In this document: piece by piece, positions 34,609 through 45,955 of the stretch
How the letters are laid out: each line of letters begins with the position of its first letter
Numbering within the stretch: position 1 is the first letter of the stretch
Assembly: GCA_963573305.1 (NCBI GenBank)
Contig: OY754333.1
Span: forward strand, 19,031,013-19,095,012
Direction: 5' to 3'
DNA: 64,000 nt
DNA from: Pyrrhosoma nymphula
Taxonomy: Eukaryota; Arthropoda; Insecta; Odonata; Coenagrionidae
Position numbers and translations under genes: made by a program
Notes under the pieces: model-generated
What the model was told of the DNA's origin: nothing
Seen by the model: the letters and a program-made list of their open reading frames with translations, nothing else
Databases searched by the model: none

Positions 34609-34989
34609 GTCTCAGAGAGCATGCCCAGCCGATTATTCTCGTTCATGAATCCGCTTGCGGTCGCCATCTGGTTCTACATGCTCGGAGCGTATGTCCTCGT
34701 CTCCCTTACGATATGGGTGGTGGCCCGGTTCTCGCCATACGAGTGGTCGGCTCCCACGCCCTGCGAGACGGGAGCTTGCTCGTCATCAAACGCAGACCCT
34801 GTGTCTTCCACCTACCTATTCGACCACAAGCACAGTTGTCCTGGTGGAGGCAGCTACGGTGGCCTTGGCGGCGGTTACATGCTGGGCCTCGGTGACGGCC
34901 AAGTGGTCGAGAATGACTTCACGCTTGCCAACTCCTTTTGGTTCACCATCGGAACGCTCATGCAGCAAGGATCTGATCTCAACCCAAAG
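34609..34989 (+). CDS. Receptor exon 4b: M1 and pore, Gln at the Q/R site
   Basis: 127 codons, phase 0 at both ends, acceptor TTTGATCAG and donor AAG|GTACTA. It reads VSESMPSRLFSFMNPLAVAI, M1 (WFYMLGAYVLVSLTIWVVAR), FSPYEW, then the pore helix ANSFWFTIGTLMQQGSDLNP. Q/R site is Gln (CAG) and +4 is Asp, the Ca2+-permeable arrangement in AMPA/kainate receptors. It is 41 codons longer than 4a, entirely in the M1-pore linker, which is Ser/Gly-rich with repeated GG and GGG. Third-position GC is about 70%. Upstream in-frame codons from 34576 are intron. Confidence 0.95.
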
Positions 34990-37900
34990 GTACTATTTAT
35001 GCATCATAGGGTCAAACAGATTTTACTTGGCAATCCAGAACAGTTAGATAGTTTCCCTAATTTCCCTGTGTCTGTAATGAGGGGAACGGTGGTCTTCCGA
35101 CTCTTTTTAACCCTAAACTCGCCCATTGTTTTCATTGCTTTTGTTCCTCTTGTTAGACCGGCTGAAGCTTGCCAGTTGACATCATTATCATTCATGCTAA
35201 TTTTCAAAGCTCTCCTTTTATTAGTTATTTATCTCCCATCCTTGAAGCTTACTGCTTTGCATTTATGTTTACAGAAGTATGAAAACCTGGGTTCATGATT
35301 ATTACTTCAAAGTACATGGAGTAAATATTTCTTTGGCAATATTTTTCTCTTTTACTAAGTATCTTGCACTAAAAATGGCAATTTTTTATTCTAATGCCTA
35401 ATGACATGCAGTTATATTTATCAATAAGAATGATCTTTTTAGAAAAGTTACATATGTAAATAAAATCATGAGCACCACTCTATACTTCTACCACTACCTT
35501 CTACCCCATAATTCAAAAGTTATGGAACTCTTTATTTCAAAGGGAAATATTAAGCATATGACTCATATGCAAATAACAAAACGATCATAAATTTATCCTA
35601 ACTTTTATAAGTTCATTATTATGCCAAAGCAAATGATTAAACCTGATGTATTTCATGCTAAGTAGTATCATGTAGATCATTGAACAAGTGAAATCCATTA
35701 AAATTTATGGCAGTTTGATGTGTTCTCATTCTTAAGACTTTTACCAACTTCCTCATAGTAACACTCATTGAAATGCTAAGTAAAGAAACCTGTGGGTTGT
35801 AATGAAGTTATGGAAGCATAAATAACCTCCTTTTTTAAATTATGTGCTTGATAATAATTTATTTTTGCTCCTTAACCTTATAAGATTATATGACTACCCT
35901 ATGAAGACTATGTACTACAAATGCAAGCCTAATATGCATTTCCTAATTTGTTTGTTATATATCCTATTCTTGTAGGTCCTACCGTGGCTTGGTTTATATT
36001 CTCACCAGCTTTCACACATATGCCTAGAAGGGTATTGAACTAAGCTTTGACATTCCTAATTGTCCATGAAGACACTGTCTATATTGTTTGCCCTGATTTT
36101 TTAAAATGAGAGTGAATGCTGATGAAAAATACTTTCAGGATATTTACTGCGTTAAGGATGGATTTACATCTGTTACTCCTTCAATGCCAGAGGCTTGTTC
36201 AAAGGTGTGATGGTGGGTTCATTTATATTCTAATAATGGTATGGGAGGAAAGGGAGAGATTGGAGTGGGGGTATGGGAGTACTTAAAGAATTCAAACCAC
36301 CTCACCCCCCCTCTCTTACCATGCTACTGTAAGGATATAAAGTAACCTGCTAGAAACCCAGTGTCATGCCTTTGAAGAAGTTTCCAGTGTCGGAGGGGAA
36401 ACACTGGGTTAAAATTAATCATGGAAAACATCTCGAAAGTAAAACTTTATTCAGTGAAATGGGCCACATAAGTTTTAATCAGTTATAGAGTAAACAAGTT
36501 TTATACTTTCAATTTCTTCTAGTAATGTGCTACTCTATCCAGCTGAGAAATTCCAAATATCATGAATACATTCTTCTTTTGGTTTCCATGTATCAACTTC
36601 TACCCTCATTCCCAACAGATACTTTTAAACTAAACTTTTCCATCCTAATTCCTGGAAAAATTTAAAAAAAAGGAAAACTATATTTTTTTAACAGTAGACT
36701 ATGCCATTAAAATGGTAAAGTGCATAGGTATGCAATTACTGGTTGCTGTGTTAGGGGTGAATAACCTAGCAATTCAGTAACACAGATACTTTCCATTTCA
36801 AGTCATTCAGTCATCATCAGTCTTTGTTTGGTAATTTTAGACACACTTTTTCCATTCATCAAAAGTTTTTTTAAGGTAAACAATTATACCTGATTTCGAG
36901 ATGAGAGTATCATGGCGTTCAATCATTGTGTAAATTTAGTAATAGTCTTACATCTTTTAAACTGATCTTTTGCAAATTAGGTATTCTTTTTCCTACTAAT
37001 TGACTAGCAATAATTGAGAATGACCCTATGATGCTTAAATATGTACTCTTTTACTGTAAAAATGAAATTCTATGCAGGAAGTTAATGATACATTTGTATG
37101 TTCTCTGGTACCCAAGTGCAAACGATTCTGCTCCACTTTTCCATTGTGTGCTACTCAGGTATTTCCTCTTAATAATTCTCACTGCCAATCTTGTGTTCTT
37201 TGAATGATATTGAAACATATCTCCCATCACTTCTCTGGCTATGATTAATACTTCTTGCCTTTATTTTATTTTATAGTAATCAAATATTTTGATTTTAAAA
37301 ATTATTTAATTGTTCTCTTAAGATATAAGAAGCTAATGCAATAGAAAAGGTCTTTAGTAATTGTTTTAAAAAGCTACAGAATAAAACAAAAATTAATAGC
37401 TTATGTTGAAATTTTTCCATCCCATGGCCTAAAAAAGAACTAATAGATTTTTAATTTGTATCAAAATTTTATTTTCTTCTGCTGAAAAATTTTTCTCACC
37501 TTGAAAATTCACATCCTCATTGAAAGTTTAAAAGTTGCATGGTCATGCAAAATAATTTTCTCTGCCAAAATAATTATTTTGGATGCCGATAATTCCAAAT
37601 CTCACCCACTTCCTTGGTTTGGATGAGTTCAATCCTTATCTTCAGGAATTCCTAGGAAATCATTCGTCTTCCTGCCCTGAGAAGCTGAAACCAATAAATA
37701 ATTGCTCAAGTCTGGAATAGGGGAATATAAGTTGAGATAAGAGGGTGAAAGAGGCCCGAGTTTATCTTTTGATAAAGTACCTGAGGTCCTGCAATTGTAT
37801 CTTGTGATATTACATAGGCATAATACAGATCGGCTACTATTCCAGTAATAGTTTGATTCCTCATCTATTTCGACACTATATCCCTTGCTCAATAGATTTT

Positions 37901-38476
37901 GTAAGGAAAATACCTACCCCATTTTTTTAAATAAAAACTATGCTTTGTCTCTATTTGCTCTCCTATTAGCCCATGTTAATCTGTGTTGCTAAAATATCAG
38001 TATGCTTCACCTACCAATAATTCCCTAACCCATCTTTTGAAAAGTGCCCAAGTTTTTGCTCTCTACCTTCAAACCCTTAATCAAATACTTTCTCGTTTTC
38101 ATTCTTGAACCAATAAATTTTAAAACTAATTATGCTCAAGTAAAAATGAAAAATTTACTTCCCCACTTTATTGTGAATTTATCATTAAAATACTTTATGC
38201 TCAGTGATTTAATATCTTTGAGTATGTAATTGAAAATAAAATGTAATTTTGCTTTGTAAGAATAAATTTTACTATCTTCACAATTAATCACACCCAGCTC
38301 CACAATATGTTGCATAAAATGTGTATTATACTTAGAGTTATTTTAATTTTGATCAAGCAAAAGTCAGTGGTGTGATAAGCAAGATTGTAAAAATAATTTG
38401 ATAACTTTGAAATGGTAGTCATGAAACCAATGTTATGAAACTAGTCTGCTCTGTTGAAAATAAGTATTATCATGCT
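34990..38476 (+). other. Receptor intron between 4b and exon 5, proximal part
   Basis: AT-rich. AACCCAGTG at 36356 and CACTGGGTT at 36402 form a weak inverted repeat. No other signal was recognised. Confidence 0.55.
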
Positions 38477-38765
38477 CATAGGTGTATCTAGTAGTGTCTG
38501 AAGGGGGTGGGTAACCACCCCCTTCTGTAAGATATTCCATACCTCCCCCCTTCTGAAGGGGAATGGAATACCCGCCATTTAAAACAGGGGGTCTGGGAAT
38601 TTTGAAAAGTATACATCTTAAAATAGTGTTTTGAAGGTATTCTATTATGTTATGGAAGGTGATCTATAGGTGTACTATTAGCATGTATTAAACACACATT
38701 TTTAAGTTTTTTTAAATCAATGGGGGGGTTACTACCCTTTACAGCCCCCCCTGGATACACCTATG
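38477..38765. mobile_element. hAT-type MITE with 8-bp target duplication
   Basis: ATCATGCT at 38469-38476 and 38766-38773 is a perfect 8-bp target duplication around a 289-bp element with CATAGGTGTATC/GATACACCTATG ends. It contains a strong hairpin (GAAGGGGGTGGGTAACCACCCCCTTC-like, about 38500-38526). Confidence 0.9.
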
Positions 38766-38967
38766 ATCATGCTTGAGAAATACGTTATAATTGTTTTATC
38801 AGCATTAATATTTCAATGAATTTTACTTTTATCATATTCTGTTGGAGGAAAGTTCCCTAATGAATAAATTATTGAATCTATTGCTTCTTTCATCATTACA
38901 TATGCTTAGATACATTCATATATTGCTCATTTTATAGCCCTGGCTATCTCTTCTACTATATAAACAG

Positions 38968-39165
38968 GCTACATCAACAAGAATAGTTGGAGGTATCTGG
39001 TGGTTCTTCACGCTTATTATAATTTCTTCGTACACAGCCAATCTAGCTGCTTTCCTTACTGTAGAAAGAATGATAACTCCTATAGAGAATGCAGCTGATT
39101 TGGCTGAGCAGACAGAAATTCCATATGGAACTTTGGAAGGAGGTTCAACAATGACTTTTTTTAGG
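38968..39165 (+). CDS. Receptor exon 5: M3 and start of S2
   Basis: 66 codons, phase 0 at both ends, acceptor TATAAACAG and donor AGG|GTAAGA. It reads ATSTRIVGGIWWFFTLIIIS, then SYTANLAAFLTVERM (the gating motif of M3), then ITPIENAADLAEQTEIPYGT and LEGGSTMTFFR. Ser/Thr of GGSTM contact the ligand. Either pore exon joins in frame as NPK-ATST. Codon use is AT-rich, in contrast to exons 1-4. Confidence 0.96.
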
Positions 39166-39543
39166 GTAAGATACTTTCATGAAACTCATGTCCATACTCT
39201 GGAAAAGTAAGATATTACATAAATAGTCTGAAGCTTGTACCTACTGATTGAATAGCAATGATTAAAAATATTTTGGTGACAAGGATATTAACCCTGCATT
39301 AAATTCACTTGGTTTTAATTATCATATTTTATAAAAATTATGTGATAGTGTTTGACTAAATATAGAACTATCCAGATGTTAACCAAAGAAAAAAAGTAAG
39401 TTCATTGCAATTTGTTGAATATCTTTATATACCATATACGTAGATGTTATTTTACCTACATTTTCCTTGCAAGAACATATATTTGGTGGCTGATATTTAA
39501 AGCAATATGTTATTTTAAGATACATATCTTCCTTCTCAATTAG

Positions 39544-39769
39544 GATTCAAAAATTGGGATTTATCAAAAAATGTGGAGATTTATGGAAAGTAAAAGACCT
39601 GCTGTATTTGTTTCTACATATGAAGAAGGGGTCAAAAGAGTTTTAGAAGGAGATTATGCCTTTTTAATGGAGTCCACAATGCTTGACTATGCAGTCCAAA
39701 GGGATTGTAATTTAACTCAAATTGGTGGCCTTCTGGACTCTAAAGGATATGGAATTGCTACTCCAAAAG
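39544..39769 (+). CDS. Receptor exon 6: S2
   Basis: Starts phase 0 after CTCAATTAG and ends phase 1 (AAA G|GTAAGT). It reads DSKIGIYQKMWRFMESKRP, GVKRVLEGDYAFLMESTMLD and GGLLDSKGYGIATPKG. The Glu of MEST binds the amino group of glutamate. Third-position GC is about 23%. Confidence 0.96.
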
Positions 39770-40320
39770 GTAAGTAAAAATCCTAAGGTTATGAATTCAA
39801 ATTACAAGGTCATCGAGCAATTCTTGTGCACTTGCACCTTCCTAGTAAGTTTCCCTTTTTACTTCAAATTTGGCTGTAAGTCATTGAATATTAATGGATA
39901 ACTGCATGTAGTTGATCACATTGAGCCTGCCAATGTGTAAATATTAAGTGCAAACTTACATTATTCTAAGGCTCATGGAATTGTTGAATAAGTACAAGCA
40001 CCTGAGGAAAAGTAATTACGGGAGTATTACTTCAAAGACTTTTGGTGAGATACTGTTGACCCTTGAATTTTTATAATCTGTGGTGTCATTTATCCTTTCA
40101 AATCTTCTTTGTCATTCTCACTGAACAGTGAATTATAACAAATTATCATTTCAAACCTGTAATTAGTCTTGTAAAAAGCAAATTATGGCATTAATTAATT
40201 ATAGCTATTCATTGATTGAAAAAGGCAACTGATCACCAACAGTCAGTAGAAATATTCCTTGGCATATTTAAATGGGAAAAGTACTCTATTGAATGCTAAT
40301 GATATCTCTGTTTCATAAAG
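39770..40320 (+). other. Intron between exons 6 and 7
   Basis: 551 bases, AT-rich, ending TTTCATAAAG. Nothing else was seen. (The 378-base intron 39166-39543 is likewise featureless.). Confidence 0.85.
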
Positions 40321-40485
40321 GTTCGCCATGGAGGGACAAGATCTCGCTGGCTATTTTAGAACTTCAAGAGAAGGGTATTATTCAAATTTTGTACGACAAA
40401 TGGTGGAAGAACACAGGAGATGTTTGTAATAGAGATGATAAAAACAAAGAATCCAAAGCCAATGCTCTTGGGGTAGAAAATATTG
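40321..40485 (+). CDS. Receptor exon 7: end of S2
   Basis: Starts phase 1 and ends phase 1 (ATT G|GTATGT). It reads SPWRDKISLAILELQEKG, YDKWW, then CNRDDKNKESKANALGVENI. The cysteine pairs with a second one in S2 in the family. The open frame to the TAA at 40491 is intron read-through. Confidence 0.95.
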
Positions 40486-40903
40486 GTATGTAAAATTCTT
40501 ATTTTCAATTGATTCTGTTCTTCCTTTTTATTGTTGTTAAATTTTATTGGTAATCCTGAACAATTGAAGCAAAACATTGAGTTTGTCATTCAAATCAAAA
40601 GTTGTGCAGACCAACATCAAGTTTATCAGAACAATAAATGAATAATATCTGATAAAACCCCTGATTTGTTAATTTTGAGGGTCATTTGGATTCTCATGGT
40701 TTGCATTGCATGGCATAAAAATGTTTCAAGAATTTATTTTCTAAGACAGGAGGATTATTTTGCATTGTTTAAGAAATTTCTACTCCTTTTATTTCCTTTA
40801 TGTTGAATCACTTAACTGGTAACATGAGCCGTGATCCTCAAATGGCCTGACATTGAGATAATCATTCACCATTGCTGACTATAATGGCAATAGAGTAAAT
40901 GAG

Positions 40904-41728
40904 TTAACCCTCTCGCACCAGCATCTCACGTTGGAAAAAGCTTCTCCCCTCAGGAATGCCACTAAAATTTCTTTGCACTCCCTGTACGGAGCTCCCGATC
41001 GACGAGGAATAGCTCAAGTGTGTGTTTTCTCAACTTGGCACCTCACTTAGCTGGGTGCCGAACCCTTTTCCTCGGCCACTGGGCAGAGATCGCCCATTTC
41101 CATATTACGGCATGCTGTTCCGGTCAACTATTAGTTTATGCAATGGTTTTGCTAAAAAAGAATAGTGCCGGCACTCTCAAGATATGTTAAATCAGAGTTG
41201 AAATCTTTAACTTTTGCAGAGACTTTACAGCTTTTAGACGAAATTCTACCATTAATATTAAGTTCTCTAGGATAAAGACTCCCAAATTTGTTCGGAGTTT
41301 CCTTTACACACAAACTACGTTAAAAATAACGGTACAGCTCCGTTTGAAATTTGTAAATGTACACCTAAACATAAGGAATGTACTTATAAGCCTCAATTTA
41401 CAGAGTACATAAAATCTTTTACTTTCCCTATTCCTCTGCATAAACAAGTAATTGACCGTGGACACATGCTGTGAGTGGGGCTTGCTCTGCAATGAAAAGA
41501 GGTTTCCATTTGTTGAGGAGAGCGCCTAAGCTCTTGCTAAGCTGAATCTCAGGGGGAAACAGCATACCTGTGTTTATTGCTTCAGCGGCGGTCACTTCCC
41601 TTCCCCCTCATTGGCTGTAGGCGACATTTGTTCTTTTGCATAGAAAAATCCATGTCGGCTATAGTTGTCATTAATTCCTTAGGAAAAACCTTGCTGGCTA
41701 TAGCCAACATACGGCGTGAAAGGGTTAA
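40904..41728. mobile_element. TTAA-flanked piggyBac-type MITE, 825 bp
   Basis: TTAACCCTCTCGCACC at 40904 and its imperfect inverse GGCGTGAAAGGGTTAA ending at 41728. The GGGTTAA/TTAACCC ends are typical of piggyBac-type elements. TIRs are diverged, so the copy is old. No transposase was found inside. It sits in the intron between exons 7 and 8. Confidence 0.7.
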
Positions 41729-42366
41729 TTACCACCCCAAAGTGTTTGCTAGGTCAAGTTTAAAAAAGTGGGGTTTTGTAAATTCATTTTTACAAATACA
41801 TATATGTTCAGTAGAGTGTCAATTGTCCATGGAGGAGTAATCCCATGAAATGACTGTAGCTTTGTAGCACGTTGGCCACTTCTATGAACTTTGCTTTCTC
41901 CCACAGCAGTGACTGGCAATACCAGACCAATCTCCCTAATCTGCTTCAATAGTCCCTTCTGGTGCAAATGCTACCATTCATCAGCAGGTCCAACAAAATA
42001 TTTTATTTGAAATCACCAGTGAATGAAATTCAAAAAGCACATCGGGATGTTAGGCACTAATACTATCTCTTGGCTCACTTGGACCGATGGCTATATTGAT
42101 GACTTTGATGTGCCCTTTTCCATCACTAGAAAGAAACTAAAGTAGGAGAGGGGAAAGGATGTTGGACAGGAACTAAATCTTATTGGTTGAGAGACCAATG
42201 GATAATCCACTGATTGGATAATCAGACATTGGGTAATTGGCACCCTATTGTTTAGAACAATCAAGCAACTTCACCCTTAATATAGAGAAGCAAGCCGATT
42301 TGCAAATTAGAATTTTTTGTTTATTTTTTACATAATTATGTTAATCCATGTTTACTTGAATCAAAG
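41729..42366 (+). other. Receptor intron, distal part before exon 8
   Basis: Nothing recognised; ends TTGAATCAAAG. The stretch 40486-40903 on the other side of the MITE is also featureless. Confidence 0.6.
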
Positions 42367-42467
42367 GTGGAGTTTTTGTTGTTCTGCTGTGTGGACTGGC
42401 CCTGGCAATTGTGGTTGCCATTCTTGAATTTTGCTGGAATTCAAGGAAGAATGCTCAGACTGATAGA
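42367..42467 (+). CDS. Receptor exon 8: M4
   Basis: Starts by completing the Gly codon of exon 7 (phase 1) and ends phase 0 at AGA|GTGAGT. It reads GGVFVVLLCGLALAIVVAIL, then EFCWNSRKNAQTDR: the fourth membrane segment and the basic start of the cytoplasmic tail. A further exon is required for the C-terminus. Confidence 0.94.
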
Positions 42468-42879
42468 GTGAGTAATACCAAAAGTTTTTTTGCTTCCAAA
42501 GTTTTTTTTAATAGTAAAATATGCATGTTTTTAATAGCACAAACGGACCTTACCAACCACTTATCTCTGGGCCCATGATTAAGAAATAAAAAGTCATTGC
42601 CCAAAGCTACAGATGCATGATATTTTTTTTTAATTCCTGACAACAGTTACCTACTCATAGAAAGCATATAAGAAAAACAATTAGGACTAGAGGCATTTTG
42701 TCAATAGTTTATCATAATTAGCTGGCCAAAATTTTAAGCATGTGATCCCCCTTGATATGAAGTCCTCAATTCTTTAATGAGACGCCATTTATAATTCAGA
42801 ACTTCTATATATCTTCCTCCCTCCCATCATGAATACCATTACACAATCCCGTAATTAGTATTATAATGAAAAAATGAAC
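42468..42879 (+). other. Intron after exon 8
   Basis: AT-rich, nothing recognised. Confidence 0.6.
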
Positions 42880-43085
42880 AAGCATGTGCCGCCCCTCCCC
42901 TGAGTGCATCTTTGGCCACTACAGTTTCTCTTTCCCTCACCCCCCCCCTCTCCCCCCCTTCCCCTCACCGCACCCTCATCCTTCGACCACCCCTCCCCCA
43001 ACTGCCCCCCACCACCCCTAATCCCCTGTCCACAATTCTCTTTCTCTCTCTTTCTCCCTGCTCCGTTCTCTTTCTCTCTCTCGGC
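42880..43085 (+). repeat. Long polypyrimidine tract
   Basis: About 200 bases almost entirely C and T, with CTCTCTCTTTCTC runs, directly upstream of CGGCAG. It may serve as an exceptionally long splicing tract for the candidate terminal exon. It also creates long low-complexity ORFs on both strands (42861-43463) that I do not accept as genes. Confidence 0.8.
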
Positions 43086-43087
43086 AG

Positions 43088-43162
43088 TCGGCCCAAACCA
43101 AACTCCAACGCCCCCGCCCTTCTGTGCCTGGATCCTCTGCAAACGACGAATACTTCTACTAG
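43088..43162 (+). CDS. Candidate terminal receptor exon (short cytoplasmic tail)
   Basis: After the polypyrimidine tract and CGGCAG, the phase-0 frame from 43088 gives 24 residues, SAQTKLQRPRPSVPGSSAND then EYFY, and a TAG. Phase matches exon 8, composition (basic, Pro/Ser-rich, then acidic-aromatic end) suits a receptor tail, and the acceptor is strong. It is GC-rich, unlike the adjacent exons. It could be one of several alternative C-terminal exons; I could not find the longer tail that many insect kainate receptors carry. Confidence 0.45.
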   Translation, partial: SAQTKLQRPRPSVPGSSANDEYFY

Positions 43163-45955
43163 ACAAAAAAAGAGCAAAAGCGTGTGGTGCTTGTGCCTAA
43201 CCCCATCACCACACAGCCACAAAAAGTTCTCCTCACTATTGTCATCACACCTAAGGATGTGTGATAAGATTTGGATATCCTATCCTGACATTTCCAGTTG
43301 TTTATATTGGCAGTTGCTGTTTACGAAAAAATATGTAGCAGGACTGAGGAGAGAATTGCCATTCATTGAAAGGGATGCTATATTGTGGTGGCAGTTTTTG
43401 AGAACACTGATTTGCACAAGTGACATTAATGCTCAGTTAGATTTATTTCATAAGAAATCATGACACAAAGAAAGTAGAGATCACTGCCAAAAAAAATGGC
43501 TGACATTTCGCCGATGAGGTACTTCACTTTAACTAAAGGTTCAATCTTCGAAAAAAAAATCCTTGATTTTTTTAGGAATGGCAATTATCTTTTAAAAAAA
43601 TGAGAAAATGCTCATAAAAACAGTTTATAACTATTAATGTAATCACTCATTTTTTGGTTGTTTATCTGGATATGTTACATTTTGAGGAAAATGATTGGTA
43701 AGCAGAGCATTGTCATAGTTGATGGAATATTCAGTGAAACCTCTATTTGAGTAAAAAAATTGTTCTTGCTCCATTCTCATTTTTATACATTCTGAGAATT
43801 TATAATTTATTTCATGAGGCAAGAAGTGATTTTGCTGTTTTTATACATAGAAAAATTTTATACATTGATACAAGAAAACCCACTTTATAAATGGCATTGT
43901 AGTACCAGAAAGTATTGCAATGACGTTGCACTAGACACTACTTTATTAAAATATTATTTATCTTTAATTAACATTGGCAGATAGGCTAGTGGAACCAGAA
44001 ATGAAATTTGTGATACAATATTTTTACAAAGACTTTACCCTTATTAACCCTACATTTTATTCATTGCATCATTTTTATAAAATATTTTTAATAAAAGTTT
44101 TAATTGACAAATTATTGGAAAAATTGATCATTTCAATTATTAAAATCCATTTACAATCTCCACTGTATTCCAAATATATTTGTGAGCAATCCTTGTTTCA
44201 AAAGTTTAAGTGATGTATTGCAGATTCAATGATGGAAATGATATTTTTAATTTGAAGTTTTTTTTAAAAGGGTATTTTAATTTACTTATATGATATTTGA
44301 TAAGACCATTGAACATTGTTTGAAAACAAGTAAAAGGAGACCAAAGAATGGTTCTAATATTAAAATTATTTTATAAAAAACATTTAGATGGAATTCATCA
44401 AAAAAAAGGTGTAGTGATTTACATAGGTAGTTTCATTACACAACGTCTTTTGAAAGAGACCAATGGTCTCCTGTTTCAGTCAATGATGTACACATTAAAC
44501 AAGAACTATTGTTTTGATATTGACTTCAGTGTGCAGGCATGCTGATCAGTATGAAGAATTAACTAACATGGTTTATTTGTTACATTAATGTAACACGAAA
44601 GAAAGTTTTTATGTTGGAAAAAATTGATGAGAAAATTATACAGAGGTAGTAAACCTATGCAACAGACCCAAGTTATAATGATTATCTTTTTCATTTTCAT
44701 TTTGTTGATTAGGAATTTGAAAGAACTGATGTAGGAAGCTAGTTCTGGTCATAAATGGAAACATATTTCAGTGGATTGTAATGCAACTTATTTATCTGCT
44801 ACTTCTCAGTATGAGAGAAATTTTTGACTAAATTTAGCGGAGTTTACTTGATTTGATTTACATAATCCTTAGTGCATATTTGTTTTTTTCTTTCATAACT
44901 TTAGTCACCCTTGTATTTTTCTCTATTACATACATACCTACAAATACATAACACCTTGCTTATAAACCATGTAATTTTAAATTAAAATCTAGCATTTTTT
45001 CCTTCTTTTCCTAGGATTTTTTCTAATGAACTTCTATTCACCTGTTCAAAAATTGATAATTTAATAATATGGGTCTGCTGCATTCTAAGGATTGTAACAT
45101 ATTATGCATTTATTTCATATGCACAGTGATAAGATTTTATTACCAAGATTTCCATTTAGTAGCTTTTATAGGTTACTACTAGGTATTTAATATGTACAAA
45201 ATTACAAATGCCAACCACACCCCAGGGCCACACTAAAAAAGTTTTCCAAGTTTGTTTCCTCCACATACCAACTGCATTTAAGCATTGATGAAAGCTGGTA
45301 TTGATCACATGTGAACAATGTACATTAAGATTGCCAAGGCTTTTGTGACTGAGAAATATTTATAATTTTCATGTCTGTGATAAACTGGTATTGTCCAAGT
45401 AAAAATGATTAAACAAGGGACAAATATTTTCCTCTACTTTCATTCTTCATCAAAACTTTTTATCCATATTTTATAACAATATTGGCTATTTAGTCCGTCA
45501 TAAATCAACTGACTCTTTTTATTGCTAGTCAAGATTTATGGCAGATGTTTTTTTTCTTTGATAATAATTATGAATGCCTGAACATATTTACAGATTTATT
45601 GATAAGCATGATTTACTTTCTGCACCTTTTGAGCCTTATGTTTCTAGGCTCAAGAGCTTTATGCTTATTTTAAATTCCATTGGATGGTCTTAATTTTATT
45701 TATCCTATTGTTACTACATATTTTATTAGCATCTTATAAAATACTTTTTGTTGGCAAGTATTTCATTGAGATTTTGAGGAAATCACACACAATAGATATG
45801 AATATCTATGATTAAAACAACAATAAAAAGTATAGTCAGGAAGTTAATTGTGATTTCATTTTAGTGTTTAAGTTTTCCTTTGATCTTCTTTCTGTTATTC
45901 ACTCTACCACGATTATGAATGCCTTCGTAAAGGTTTCTTTATTAAAATGAATTAG
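43163..45955. other. Downstream flank or 3' UTR/intron, nothing recognised
   Basis: Very AT-rich. Short ORFs (43974-44213, 44348-44545) have no family signature. No polyadenylation site can be assigned with confidence. Confidence 0.5.

Larger units (their letters stand above)
14854..43162 (+). other. Kainate-type ionotropic glutamate receptor gene (3' part)
   Basis: A ligand-gated cation channel of the postsynaptic or neuronal membrane, assembled as a tetramer and opened by glutamate. The joined exons give, in order, the end of the amino-terminal domain, ligand-binding half S1, M1, pore loop plus M2, M3 with the gating motif SYTANLAAFL, ligand-binding half S2 and M4. Ligand-contact positions are present: Arg in TINYARE (exon 3), GGSTMTFF (exon 5) and Glu in FLMEST (exon 6). 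Exon phases are 0 up to exon 6, then 1 at 6/7 and 7/8. The pore exon is duplicated (4a/4b). The 13.2-kb intron between exons 2 and 3 is full of transposon relics. The upstream half of the amino-terminal domain, signal peptide and promoter were not found and probably lie to the left. It could be named kainate receptor 2-like; orthology to one Drosophila gene is not settled here. Confidence 0.93.

Noticed and set aside
42861..43463. ORFs of 101-183 codons on both strands around a Pro/Leu/Ser-rich region.
   Set aside because: They are created by the C/T-rich tract; composition is low-complexity and the frames continue into AT-rich sequence without any domain.
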